Of a stretch of 64,000 bases of DNA, positions 21,903-32,046 are shown piece after piece. Position 1 is the stretch's first letter, and each line of letters starts with the position of its first letter. Made by a program: the position numbers and the translations under genes. The notes under the pieces are model-generated. The model was not told the DNA's origin, did no database searches, and saw nothing but the letters and a program-made list of their open reading frames with translations. Source of the DNA: Sphingobium sp. 66-54 (lineage in GTDB: Bacteria; Pseudomonadota; Alphaproteobacteria; Sphingomonadales; Sphingomonadaceae); assembly GCA_001899715.1 (NCBI GenBank), contig MKWI01000031.1, positions 1 through 64,000 of the forward strand. The letters run 5' to 3'.

Positions 21903-21906
<4 letters not shown>
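20803..21906 (+). CDS. ntrB: nitrogen regulation sensor kinase NtrB
   Basis: 367 residues, soluble. A PAS domain (about 20-120: [20 protein letters not shown]) is followed by the HisKA H box [20 protein letters not shown] box [15 protein letters not shown]1 DNGPGVPD and G2 [14 protein letters not shown]. It phosphorylates or dephosphorylates NtrC in response to PII-relayed nitrogen status. It overlaps dusB by 11 bp and ntrC by 4 bp (ATGA), so the three genes are one transcription unit. Confidence 0.96.
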
Positions 21907-23354
<1,448 letters not shown>

Positions 23355-23482
23355 GCCTGCTGGCGCAGGGATGACACAGTGCAGCGGCTAATACTCAGCC
23401 GAGCGCTTCAACCAGCGAGAATTGCGCCCGACATCTGCCTTAAAGCGTGTTCCCAGCGACACGCCGATGTTGTATCGCTGCC

Positions 23483-25765
23483 ATGATGGATCAGATATCG
23501 GGCCTGCGTGGGGGGGACGATAAGACCGACAGGACGCTGTTCGGATCGCGCCGCCTTGCGCGGTTGGCAGAGCCGCTGGCGGGCATCACCCTGCTGGCCA
23601 CCGCTGCCTTCACCTACTGGCTGGTCGGCCGCCCCCAGCAGGACGACACGCTGCTGAGCGCCCCCGTCGTGGCGCTGCTGCTTGTCATGAACCTGCTGCC
23701 GGCGATCGTGCTGCTGGTGCTGCTCGGCCAGCGCATCGCCCGGCGCCGCGCGGTCCGCAGCCTCGTAGGCGGCGACGGGCGATTGCACGTGCGACTGGTT
23801 GCCCTGTTCTCGATGATCGCCAGCGTGCCGCTGCTGCTGGTCGTCATCTTCGCTTCCCTGCTGTTCCAGTATGGCGTGCAGTTCTGGTTCTCGGCCGAGG
23901 CGCGCGGGATGCTGCAAAATGCCAGCGATCTGGCGCGTGGCTACTATCAGTCCAACCTGAAGGAACTGGGCGACGAGACCAGCACCATGGCCGGCGATCT
24001 GCGCGATTATCTCGGGCAGTCGACGATCACCAGCCCGTCCTTCACGGAGGGCTATATCTACCAGGTGGTAACGCGAAAGCTCAACCGTTCGGCGATCTTC
24101 GAGCTGGGCAAGGACGGCACCGCCATGCCGCCGATCGCGACGGTGGACCCGGAACAGCGCACCGCGCCGAATATCCTGACGCCTGACGTCATCAAGCGCC
24201 TGCGCGAGGGGGAACCGGTCGTCGTGCAGGCCAAGCCCAACCAGATCGAAGCCTTCGTGCTGCTCTACCCCAATTCGAACACCTTCCTCTACGCCACCCG
24301 CGATTCCGCCGCCACCGCCTTCAGCGAGATGAAGCGCGCGCAGGCCGTGCTCGGCGATTATGACGAGTTCACGACCCGCTCCCGCCAGTTGCAGCTCCAG
24401 TTCAACATCGCGCTGTTCATCGGCACGCTGATGCTGGTCGGCACTGCCGTGTGGATCGCGCTGGCCGTCGCGGACCGGCTGGTGCGGCCGGTGGGCGAAC
24501 TGGTGGACGCGGCCCGGCGCGTGACGGCGGGCGACCTCTCCGCCCGCGTGCCCGATCCGCGCGCGCGCGATGAACTCGGCACGCTCGCTGGCGCATTCAA
24601 CCGCATGACCCAGCGGCTGGAAGCGCAGACAGGTGCGCTCGTCTCCGCCAACAACCAGCTCGCCAACCGCCGCGCGCTGATCGAGGCGGTGCTGTCGGGC
24701 GTCAGCGCCGGTGTGATCTCGGTCGATCAGAACGGTGTCGTCCAGCTCCTCAACAGCTCGGCCATGGCGCTGCTGGTCAAGCCGGGCGTTCAGGCGGTCG
24801 GGCAGCCGTTGAGCGAACTCTCCGAGGAGTTGGCCGCGCTGATGGAGGCGGGCTCGGGCAGCGATATCATCCAGATACGCACGGAGGGAGAAATCCGCAC
24901 TCTGGCCGCGCAGGTGGTGGCGGAGGACGGCAACCGTGTCCTCACCTTCGACGATATCACCCAGCAGTTGCTCGACCAGCGCCGCGCCGCCTGGTCGGAC
25001 GTGGCGCGGCGGATCGCGCATGAGATCAAGAACCCGCTCACCCCCATCCAGCTCGCCGCCGAGCGTTTGCAGCGGCGCTACGCCAAGGAGATCGAGTCCG
25101 ATCCCGGCACCTTCAAGCGCCTCACCGAGACGATCGTGCGGCAAGTGGGCGACCTGCGGCGCATCGTCGACGAGTTCACCTCCTTCGCCCGCATGCCAAA
25201 GCCGGTGTTCCGCGAGGAAGCCGTGGTGGACATCGCGCGCCACGCCATGTTCCTGCACGAAGTGGCGCATCCGCAGATCGTCTTCACCTTCCTGTGTGAA
25301 GGCCCCGAGCCCCTGCTGGTCTGCGACCGGCGCCAGATCGGCCAGGCGCTCACCAACATCGTCAAGAATGCGGTGGAGGCGGTCGAGCAGCGCTATCTCG
25401 CCGAGCAGGCCGTGCGTGACGAGGTCGAGCCGCCGTCCGGCCCGCATGGCCATGTCATAATGCACGTGGCGCGGAGCGATGGCGAGGTGGTCGTCTCGGT
25501 CGCGGATGACGGCGTCGGCCTGCCGGTTGAGCGCGAGCGGATCATCGAGCCTTATATGACGACGCGCGCCAAGGGCACCGGCCTTGGCCTTGCGATCGTA
25601 AAGAAGATCGTTGAGGAGCATTTCGGCTCCATGACGTTTGGAGATGCGGAGAGCGGCGGCGCAATCGTGACGCTGCGCTTCGATGTGGCACGCCTCGCTC
25701 GCCTTGCGGAGGAAGGTGAGGAACGGGCTGGGGAATCTGTGAGAGAGACATTGAATGGCGCTTGA
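23483..25765 (+). CDS. ntrY: nitrogen/redox sensor kinase NtrY
   Basis: 760 residues. Membrane segments near the N-terminus (LAGITLLATAAFTYWLVG; VALLLVMNLLPAIVLLVLLG; ALFSMIASVPLLLVVIFASL) and after residue 300 (LFIGTLMLVGTAVWIALAV) flank an extracytoplasmic sensing domain. HAMP (RLVRPVGELVDAARRVTAGD), PAS, H box [21 protein letters not shown] box [12 protein letters not shown] and GLGLAIVKKIVEEH follow. Partner of NtrX. The ATG at 23483 (or 23486) was preferred over an upstream GTG at 23447. Confidence 0.95.
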   Translation: MMDQISGLRGGDDKTDRTLFGSRRLARLAEPLAGITLLATAAFTYWLVGRPQQDDTLLSAPVVALLLVMNLLPAIVLLVLLGQRIARRRAVRSLVGGDGRLHVRLVALFSMIASVPLLLVVIFASLLFQYGVQFWFSAEARGMLQNASDLARGYYQSNLKELGDETSTMAGDLRDYLGQSTITSPSFTEGYIYQVVTRKLNRSAIFELGKDGTAMPPIATVDPEQRTAPNILTPDVIKRLREGEPVVVQAKPNQIEAFVLLYPNSNTFLYATRDSAATAFSEMKRAQAVLGDYDEFTTRSRQLQLQFNIALFIGTLMLVGTAVWIALAVADRLVRPVGELVDAARRVTAGDLSARVPDPRARDELGTLAGAFNRMTQRLEAQTGALVSANNQLANRRALIEAVLSGVSAGVISVDQNGVVQLLNSSAMALLVKPGVQAVGQPLSELSEELAALMEAGSGSDIIQIRTEGEIRTLAAQVVAEDGNRVLTFDDITQQLLDQRRAAWSDVARRIAHEIKNPLTPIQLAAERLQRRYAKEIESDPGTFKRLTETIVRQVGDLRRIVDEFTSFARMPKPVFREEAVVDIARHAMFLHEVAHPQIVFTFLCEGPEPLLVCDRRQIGQALTNIVKNAVEAVEQRYLAEQAVRDEVEPPSGPHGHVIMHVARSDGEVVVSVADDGVGLPVERERIIEPYMTTRAKGTGLGLAIVKKIVEEHFGSMTFGDAESGGAIVTLRFDVARLARLAEEGEERAGESVRETLNGA

Positions 25766-27122
25766 TGTTCTGATTGTCGACGATGAGGCGGATATCCGCG
25801 AGCTTGTCGCGGGCGTATTGGAGGATGAAGGCTTCGAGACCCGGCTTGCCGGCAACAGCGACGAGGCGCTGGAGGCGCTCGCCATGCGCCGGCCTTCGCT
25901 GGTGCTGCTGGACGTATGGCTGCAAGGCTCGCGCCTCGACGGGCTCGAACTGCTGGAGGAGATCAAGCGGGGCGATCCGACCATCCCCGTGCTGATGATC
26001 TCCGGCCACGGCAATATCGACACGGCAGTGGCGGCCATCCGGCGCGGCGCCGTCGACTTCATCGAGAAGCCGTTCGAATCCGACCAGCTCCTGCACATCG
26101 TCGGCCGCGCGACCGAGACCGAGCGGCTGCGGCGCGAAAATCAGGTGCTGCGCGCCCGTTCCGGCCAGGATGAGGAGCTGACCGGCACCAGCAACGCGAT
26201 CAACGCGGTGCGCGCTACCATCAAGAAAGTGGCGGCCACCGGCAGCCGCGTGCTCATCACCGGCCCGGCGGGGGTGGGTAAGGAAGTCGCGGCGCGGATG
26301 CTGCACAACTGGTCGGGCCGCGCCACCGGCCCGTTCGTCATCGTGACGGCGGCGCGCATGGAACCGGAACGCGCGGAGGAGGCCCTGTTCGGCGTCGAAG
26401 GGACGGACGGAGTCATTCGCCCCGGTCTGCTCGAACAGGCGCATGGCGGCACGCTGTTCCTCGATGAGATCGCCGATATGCCGCTCACCACGCAGGGCAA
26501 GATATTGCGCGTGCTGACCGACCAGAGCTTCACCCGCATCGGCGGTCAGCGGCAGGTGAAGGTGGATATTCGCGTCATTTCGTCCACCGCGCATGATCTC
26601 AAGGAGGATATCGCCGCGCGGCAATTCCGCGAGGATCTCTATTATCGCCTCAACGTGGTGCCGCTGGTCATTCCGCCCTTGGCCGAACGGCGGGACGATA
26701 TTCCGGGGCTGGTCGAGCATTATCTGGCCCGCTTCGCCGCCGAGCGCGGCATGCCGTCGCCGACGATGGCGGCCAATGCCATGGCGGCGCTCCAGGCCGG
26801 CGAATGGCCCGGCAACGTCCGCCAACTCCGCAACGTGGTCGAGCGCACCATCATCCTGGCACCGATGCAGGCCGGCGACACCGTCGAGCTGGATATGCTT
26901 CCGGTTGAGGCGACCGGTGGCCATGAGGAGGTCGGCCTGTCCAGCGCGATCATGGGGGCGCCGTTACGCGAGGCCCGCGAGAACTTCGAGCGTGAATATC
27001 TGCGCGTCCAGATCAAGCGCTTTTCGGGGAACATATCGCGGACGGCGGCATTTATCGGCATGGAGCGGTCCGCATTGCATCGCAAGCTCAAGTCGCTCGG
27101 GCTGGGCGACAGCAGGGAATAA
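25755..27122 (+). CDS. ntrX: response regulator NtrX
   Basis: 455 residues. REC domain (VDDEADIRELVAGVLEDEG; phospho-Asp in VLLDVWLQGSRLDG), an AAA+ domain with Walker A GPAGVGKE and Walker [14 protein letters not shown], and a Fis-type C-terminal HTH (ISRTAAFIGMERSALHRKL). The sigma-54 loop GAFTGA is missing: the segment after ALFGVEG reads TDGVIRPGLLEQ. This suggests a regulator that does not drive sigma-54 polymerase, as reported for some alphaproteobacterial NtrX proteins. It overlaps ntrY by 11 bp. Confidence 0.95.
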   Translation: MALDVLIVDDEADIRELVAGVLEDEGFETRLAGNSDEALEALAMRRPSLVLLDVWLQGSRLDGLELLEEIKRGDPTIPVLMISGHGNIDTAVAAIRRGAVDFIEKPFESDQLLHIVGRATETERLRRENQVLRARSGQDEELTGTSNAINAVRATIKKVAATGSRVLITGPAGVGKEVAARMLHNWSGRATGPFVIVTAARMEPERAEEALFGVEGTDGVIRPGLLEQAHGGTLFLDEIADMPLTTQGKILRVLTDQSFTRIGGQRQVKVDIRVISSTAHDLKEDIAARQFREDLYYRLNVVPLVIPPLAERRDDIPGLVEHYLARFAAERGMPSPTMAANAMAALQAGEWPGNVRQLRNVVERTIILAPMQAGDTVELDMLPVEATGGHEEVGLSSAIMGAPLREARENFEREYLRVQIKRFSGNISRTAAFIGMERSALHRKLKSLGLGDSRE

Positions 27123-27281
27123 TCCGGTTCCATCCGTGCATCGCTCTTGTGCGGTGCGGCAAAGACGGCTGGATTTGCGGCGGAAAATCGCATAGGTTCA
27201 CCCACGTTCGAATGTGGGAAGAATCGACGTCCGGCACCGGGCGCGATGCGAGCTATGACTCGCCAATAACGGAGTAGAATA

Positions 27282-27782
27282 ATGGCAGATAAGCTCAACA
27301 ATCTGCAGGATATTTTCCTGAACAGCCTCCGTAAGAGCAAAACGCCGGTGACGATGTTCCTCGTCAAGGGCGTGAAGCTCCAGGGCATTGTCACCTGGTT
27401 TGACAATTTCTCCGTGCTGCTCCGCCGAGACGGGCAGACGCAACTGGTTTACAAGCACGCCATCTCCACGGTGATGCCGGCGCATCCGCTGGACCTCACC
27501 CGGATCGAAACCGCTTTCTCCGCCAACGAGCGCAAGCCCAAGCTGTTACAGGAGATTTTCCTCTCCGCCGTGCACAAGTCGGGCGAGCCGGTGACGATGT
27601 TCCTCGTGAACGGCGTCATGCTCCAGGGTGAAATTGCGGCTTTCGATCTGTTCTGCATGCTCCTGCAGCGCGATGGCCTGATCCAGCTCGTTTACAAGCA
27701 CGCCATCTCCACCGTGCAGCCGGCGCATACGCTGGACCTGTCGGGCGAGGGCGACGATGATGATGACGATGCCGACGATTGA
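27282..27782 (+). CDS. hfq: tandem-domain RNA chaperone Hfq
   Basis: 166 residues, twice the usual Hfq length because two complete Sm/Hfq domains are fused (about 5-68 and 86-149), followed by an acidic tail ([12 protein letters not shown]). Both carry the Sm2 YKHAIST motif (Tyr57-Lys58-His59 and Tyr138-Lys139-His140). They differ at functional positions: rim RKSK (17-20) versus HKSG (98-101), and VKGVKLQG versus VNGVMLQG at the distal face. Three copies could build a six-domain ring. Double Hfq is known in sphingomonads. The downstream gene is hflX, the classic hfq-hflX order. Confidence 0.96.
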   Translation: MADKLNNLQDIFLNSLRKSKTPVTMFLVKGVKLQGIVTWFDNFSVLLRRDGQTQLVYKHAISTVMPAHPLDLTRIETAFSANERKPKLLQEIFLSAVHKSGEPVTMFLVNGVMLQGEIAAFDLFCMLLQRDGLIQLVYKHAISTVQPAHTLDLSGEGDDDDDDADD

Positions 27783-27852
27783 TCCGGTAAAGGCCTGAGC
27801 GATCGCGCATTTTACCGAACGCGAGGAAGTAACGCGCGGCACCCGCGCGCTG

Positions 27853-29160
27853 GTGGTCCATGCCGATCTTGGCGGGCGGCAGCGGCGGGATGTGTCCGCG
27901 CGGGTCGAGGAAGCCGCCGGATTGGCCCTCGCCATCGGGCTCGATGTCGTGGAAACGGCCGTCTATCGCGTGCGCCAGTCGCGACCGGCTACCTTGCTCG
28001 GCTCGGGGCAGGTGGAGGAAGTCGCCGCGCGGATCGCCGCCGCCGGTGCGGAACTGGTCGTCGTCGATAACAGTCTCACGCCCATCCAGCAGAGCAATCT
28101 GGAAAAGGCATGGTCTGCCAAGGTGATCGATCGGACCGGGCTGATCCTGGAGATTTTCGGCGAACGCGCGGCCACGGCGGAAGGGCGCCTGCAAGTGGAG
28201 CTGGCGCATCTCGACTATCAGGCTGGTCGCCTTGTGCGGAGCTGGACGCACCTTGAGCGCCAGCGCGGCGGCTTCGGCTTCCTCGGCGGTCCGGGCGAGA
28301 CACAGATCGAGGCGGACCGCCGCATGATCCGCGATCGCATGGCCCGCATCCGTCGCGAACTGGATCAGGTGACGCGCACGCGCGGCCTGCATCGCGCGCG
28401 CCGCCAGCGGGCACCCTGGCCGGTGATCGCGCTGGTCGGCTATACCAACGCCGGCAAGTCGACGCTGTTCAACCGCCTGACCGGTGCTGGCGTGCTGGCG
28501 CAGGACATGCTGTTCGCCACGCTCGACCCCACCATGCGGCAGATCAGCCTACCGGGGTTGGACAAGGCGATCCTCTCCGATACCGTCGGCTTCGTCTCCG
28601 ACCTGCCGACCCAGCTCATCGCTGCCTTCCGGGCCACGCTGGAGGAGGTGCTGTCGGCCGACCTTATCCTCCACGTCCGCGATATCGCTCACCCCGATAC
28701 GGAGGCGCAGAAGGCCGATGTGCTGGACGTGCTGGCCGATCTCGGCGCGATACCGGAAGGGAGCGAGGCCGAGGAGGGGCAGGGGACGGCGATCCGCCCA
28801 ATCATCGAGATCTGGAACAAGGTCGACCTGATCGACGATCCCACGCATCGCGCCGTCGTCCAGGCCCGCGCAGAGCGGGAGGGCAAGGTGGTGCTGGTCT
28901 CCGCCCTCACCGGCGAGGGGCTCCCCGAGTTGCGGCGCTACCTCGCAGACCTTCTGGAGCGGGGACATCGCCGCTACGAGATGAAGCTGGACGGCAGCGA
29001 TGGCGCCGCGCTTGCCTGGCTGCACGCCCATGGCGAGATATTATCGGAGGAGCATGACAGCACGGGCGATCGCCTGTGGGTCCACGTCTCGGTGCGCATG
29101 GCGCCGGCCGACCATGAGCGCTTCCTGCGCCTGCATGGCAAGGCGGTCGAAAATCGCTGA
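27853..29160 (+). CDS. hflX: GTPase HflX
   Basis: 435 residues, a ribosome-associated GTPase that rescues stalled ribosomes. N-terminal nucleotide-binding domain (LLGSGQVEEVAARI; VVDNSLTPIQQSNLEK), coiled-coil with ERQRGGFGFLGGPGETQIE, then the G domain: G1 GYTNAGKST, G3 DTVGF, G4 NKVD. The start is uncertain. Coding-like sequence (AHFTEREEVTRGTRALV) continues upstream to 27799 after a TGA, but contains no ATG, GTG or TTG. The GTG at 27853 is the first standard start; use of ATC at 27802 cannot be ruled out. Confidence 0.93.
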   Translation: MVHADLGGRQRRDVSARVEEAAGLALAIGLDVVETAVYRVRQSRPATLLGSGQVEEVAARIAAAGAELVVVDNSLTPIQQSNLEKAWSAKVIDRTGLILEIFGERAATAEGRLQVELAHLDYQAGRLVRSWTHLERQRGGFGFLGGPGETQIEADRRMIRDRMARIRRELDQVTRTRGLHRARRQRAPWPVIALVGYTNAGKSTLFNRLTGAGVLAQDMLFATLDPTMRQISLPGLDKAILSDTVGFVSDLPTQLIAAFRATLEEVLSADLILHVRDIAHPDTEAQKADVLDVLADLGAIPEGSEAEEGQGTAIRPIIEIWNKVDLIDDPTHRAVVQARAEREGKVVLVSALTGEGLPELRRYLADLLERGHRRYEMKLDGSDGAALAWLHAHGEILSEEHDSTGDRLWVHVSVRMAPADHERFLRLHGKAVENR

Positions 29161-29271
29161 AACCACGGGCGCAGAGACGATCCCGTCGATCGTTTCTCCC
29201 GTAGAATGCCATGCTGAACTTGCTTCGGCATGACGGAGCAGAAAACGCCCGAATGGAACCGGATGGGGCGG

Positions 29272-29703
29272 TTAGCCGTCGATAACGGCCGTCTCGGGGT
29301 GATGACGGTCAAGATGCTTGCGAATAATCCGCAAATTCCGACTGTTGGAGCGGAAAACGAAGTCAAATGCATCGCCGACCACCGGGATCGCGCCGATGGC
29401 GGTGTCGATGCCGACATTGGCGCTCATCCGCAGCAACTGCCAGCGCGGCATGCCGAGGTTGCGAGCCTCCCACACGATCCAGGCACCCATGGCGGCCGAG
29501 AGCAGATCGCCCAGCACCGGCACCACGCCGAGGATCGCATCCAGTCCAAAGCGGAAGCGTGTGCCCGGCACGACGAGCGCGCCTTCCAGCAGATGCTCCA
29601 TCATCTCGATGCGCTGGCGTATCGAACGCGGATCGCGGCCGAGGCCCGGCATGGCGTCGAACTGCGCCATCATTTCCTCGAAACGGGGGTTGGGTCTGGC
29701 CAT
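29272..29703 (-). CDS. DUF4112 domain protein
   Basis: 143 residues. Two amphipathic/hydrophobic hairpins (FGLDAILGVVPVLGDLLSAA and VGIDTAIGAIPVVGDAFDFV), each with the IP/VPVxGD pattern, define DUF4112. Probably an inner-membrane-associated protein; function unknown. The C-terminus is basic (RSNSRNLRIIRKHLDRHH). Convergent with hflX. The gap to hflX contains a palindromic stretch around 29207-29235, with a GCCATGC and GGCATGAC arm pair. Confidence 0.85.
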   Translation of the reverse strand: MARPNPRFEEMMAQFDAMPGLGRDPRSIRQRIEMMEHLLEGALVVPGTRFRFGLDAILGVVPVLGDLLSAAMGAWIVWEARNLGMPRWQLLRMSANVGIDTAIGAIPVVGDAFDFVFRSNSRNLRIIRKHLDRHHPETAVIDG

Positions 29704-29756
29704 CCGGCGGTCGATCCTTCGTTACGTGGTGGACCGCGACGGTGGGTCCATGCCCG

Positions 29757-31253
29757 TCAGTTGGGGACGGGGGTCAGCTTGTTCAATGGATGAATGCCGC
29801 GCGGCGAGGGCTGGAAGCCGGTGAGGCGGCGGCTGGCCAGCGCCCAGCGGATCGGCTGGCCGAGTGCGATATAGCCACCATAGTCGGCAATCAGCCGCTC
29901 CGCCTCGCCGAGCAGTCGCGTCTGCTCCGCCGCCGTATCCGCCTGCCGCGCCGAAGCCAGCAGGTCGGAAGCGCGCTTGTCGCACAGCAGCTTCGCGGCA
30001 CAATCGAGCCGGCTCAGATACCAGAACGCGCTATCGAATGGCGCCACTTCGTCGATCAGCACGAGATCGGCGGTATCGTCCATCGCGACCCGGTCGATGC
30101 GAACACCCAGTTCGGCGAAATCGCGCGCCAGCCGGCGAAAGAGCACCGTGGCGCCGGCGCCCTCGGGCAGGGCTACGCGCAAGAGTGGCGGCTCGCCATG
30201 GCTGACACGCCAGTGCTCGACGGCTCGGCGCGCTATCGTCACGCGGGTCTCGCGGGGACTGTCCGCCCAGACCGGCATGGTCGGCGCGCGATCCAGTTCG
30301 AGCGAGGCGGGAAGGGGATGATCGAACGTCGCCCATGTCGGCAATCCCAGCGTGGAGGCTAGCGCCGCGCGGTCGATCACCCGTGAGAGCGCATCGCGCA
30401 CATTGCCGTCCGCCAGAAATGCCGAGCGGCCGGTGAGCGCGAGGCCGAACAGGCCGGAGACGGGATCGACCCGCAGATCGGCCATTGAGAAGCCTGCCGC
30501 CGGCACGAGCAGCAGATGCTGGAAGCGGCCGCCGAGTACCAGGTCGGTCCGTCGCTCGCGGAAGCGGACGAGCGCGCGCGCGCCGCTGCTCGCTTGCACG
30601 ATGCGGTGATCGACCGGCGGCGGTTCGTGCTCCGTCGCGCCTTCGCCCGCGGCCACGCTGCCCACCGGCACAAGATCGAATTGTGCGTCCTGGCGCTTGG
30701 CGCGATAGGGGCCAGTGCCGCTATCGCCGGACAGGATAGCGAACTGCGGCTGCGCCAGAAGCTGGAGGAAGGCGGGCAGTGCGGCGTCGAGGCGGATCTC
30801 GATCACCCGGTCGGTCATCGCCCGCACTTGCGGCTTGAGCCCGGCCAGCCAGTTCGGGTTGGCGCGGAACCGCTCGCGCAGCAGGCGGGCGACGGCTTCC
30901 GCCTTTACCGGTTCCCCGTCCGCCCAGACGGCGCGTTTGAGGCGGACGATATAACTCTGCCCGCCATCCTCGACGATCCAGCTCTCGGCCAGGGCGTCCA
31001 TCACCTCTCCGCGCGCGTCGAAGGCGAGCAGGCCCTGTGCGGTGGCGCCGAGCATTGCCTTGCCCGCCGGTGTATCGCTTGCGCGCAGCGGATTGAGGAT
31101 CTCGCTGGCTTGCCCGATAAGATCGACCTTGACCGGGCTTTGATCGCGGTCGCCCGTACAGCTTGCGGCGGCGAGCAGCGTAGCGGCCAGTGCGAGGCGT
31201 GCCAGCGGGCCGCTTGCCGGGGATCGCCACATCATCCTGTCCGCGCCGCTCAT
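29757..31253 (-). CDS. extracellular solute-binding lipoprotein, peptide/nickel type
   Basis: 498 residues. Lipoprotein signal with lipobox in LAATLLAAASC, then family-5 (SBP_bac_5) features: EILNPLRASDTPAGKAMLGA, LAESWIVEDGGQSYIVRLKR (typical LAxSWxxSxDGxxYTFxLR), FLADGNVRDALSRVIDRAALA and a C-terminal SRLDCAAKLLCDK. The substrate cannot be read from sequence. No ABC permease or ATPase lies nearby, so it is an orphan. The ATG at 31253 was chosen for the signal peptide; the upstream part of the frame runs through tRNA-Leu. Confidence 0.85.
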   Translation of the reverse strand: MSGADRMMWRSPASGPLARLALAATLLAAASCTGDRDQSPVKVDLIGQASEILNPLRASDTPAGKAMLGATAQGLLAFDARGEVMDALAESWIVEDGGQSYIVRLKRAVWADGEPVKAEAVARLLRERFRANPNWLAGLKPQVRAMTDRVIEIRLDAALPAFLQLLAQPQFAILSGDSGTGPYRAKRQDAQFDLVPVGSVAAGEGATEHEPPPVDHRIVQASSGARALVRFRERRTDLVLGGRFQHLLLVPAAGFSMADLRVDPVSGLFGLALTGRSAFLADGNVRDALSRVIDRAALASTLGLPTWATFDHPLPASLELDRAPTMPVWADSPRETRVTIARRAVEHWRVSHGEPPLLRVALPEGAGATVLFRRLARDFAELGVRIDRVAMDDTADLVLIDEVAPFDSAFWYLSRLDCAAKLLCDKRASDLLASARQADTAAEQTRLLGEAERLIADYGGYIALGQPIRWALASRRLTGFQPSPRGIHPLNKLTPVPN

Positions 31254-31334
31254 CTCGTTGCCAACAGCGTCAGACCCTAGCGGGGCTTGCCGGCGGGGCC
31301 AACAGCCAATGCCGTGCCGGCGGCCTATCAGCGC

Positions 31335-31421
31335 TGGTGCGGACGGCGGGACTCGAACCCGCACTCTCGGATGAGAAACAGATTTTAAGTCTGCTGCGTC
31401 TACCGGTTTCGCCACGTCCGC
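31335..31421 (-). tRNA. tRNA-Leu(TAA)
   Basis: Class II tRNA on the minus strand: acceptor GCGGACG/CGTCCGC, anticodon stem GCAGA/TCTGT around loop CTTAAAA (anticodon TAA), a long variable arm, T arm GCGGG TTCGAGT CCCGC, encoded CCA. Confidence 0.97.
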
Positions 31422-31540
31422 ATGAGGCGCTGCACGGGCCCCGTCCATGCCACGCCGGTAGGGCGGTGGCCAGCGGTCAGTTGCCGATGCTTCGGGCCCT
31501 GAAAATAGGATGGAGGGAATAGGGTGGAGGCGCGGCGCCG

Positions 31541-31825
31541 TCAGCCGTGACCGTTGAGGCGGTTGCGCATTTCCTTACCGGGCTTGAAGTGCGGCACCCG
31601 CTTGGAGGGCACCACCACGGCCGCGCCGGTGCGGGGGTTCCGGCCCGTGCGACCCTCGCGCGCGCGGGTGGTGAAGGCGCCGAAGCCGCGCAGTTCGACG
31701 CGACCACCGTCAGCCAATCGCGATCCGATCGAATCGAAAACGATATCGACAATCCGATCGACTTCCTGAAGGGTCAGGCCCGGATTGAGCGCTGCCAGTT
31801 TCTGCACCAGCTCCGAACGAATCAT
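31541..31825 (-). CDS. ihfB: integration host factor subunit beta
   Basis: 94 residues. [20 protein letters not shown] is the IHF-beta N-terminus. The DNA-bending arm is [20 protein letters not shown], then [20 protein letters not shown] and [13 protein letters not shown] bends DNA at promoters and att sites, so it may help the tyrosine recombinase of the tRNA-Lys island. The ATG at 31825 is the family start. Downstream of rpsA on the same strand, the conserved rpsA-ihfB order. Confidence 0.95.
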   Translation of the reverse strand: MIRSELVQKLAALNPGLTLQEVDRIVDIVFDSIGSRLADGGRVELRGFGAFTTRAREGRTGRNPRTGAAVVVPSKRVPHFKPGKEMRNRLNGHG

Positions 31826-32046
31826 GATGTGGTCTTCCCTATTTGGCCGAAGCCGCCTCCCCAGAAATAAATATGTTGCCGGAGCGGAGTCCTGTCTCAA
31901 CGAAACGGTAACAATCGCGATTTGCCCAAGATGAGGCCCGAATCAAGCGAAATAACGTAAAATGGCGCCGAAATGGAATGGGGCCCGCCGATCTGTGATC
32001 GACAGGCCCCGCTTTATCCGTGTGGCGCATGGGGGGCGCCGGGCGA

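Noticed and set aside
23408..26098. Open frame of 896 codons on the minus strand
   Set aside because: Antisense to ntrY and ntrX, with shadow composition and no motif.
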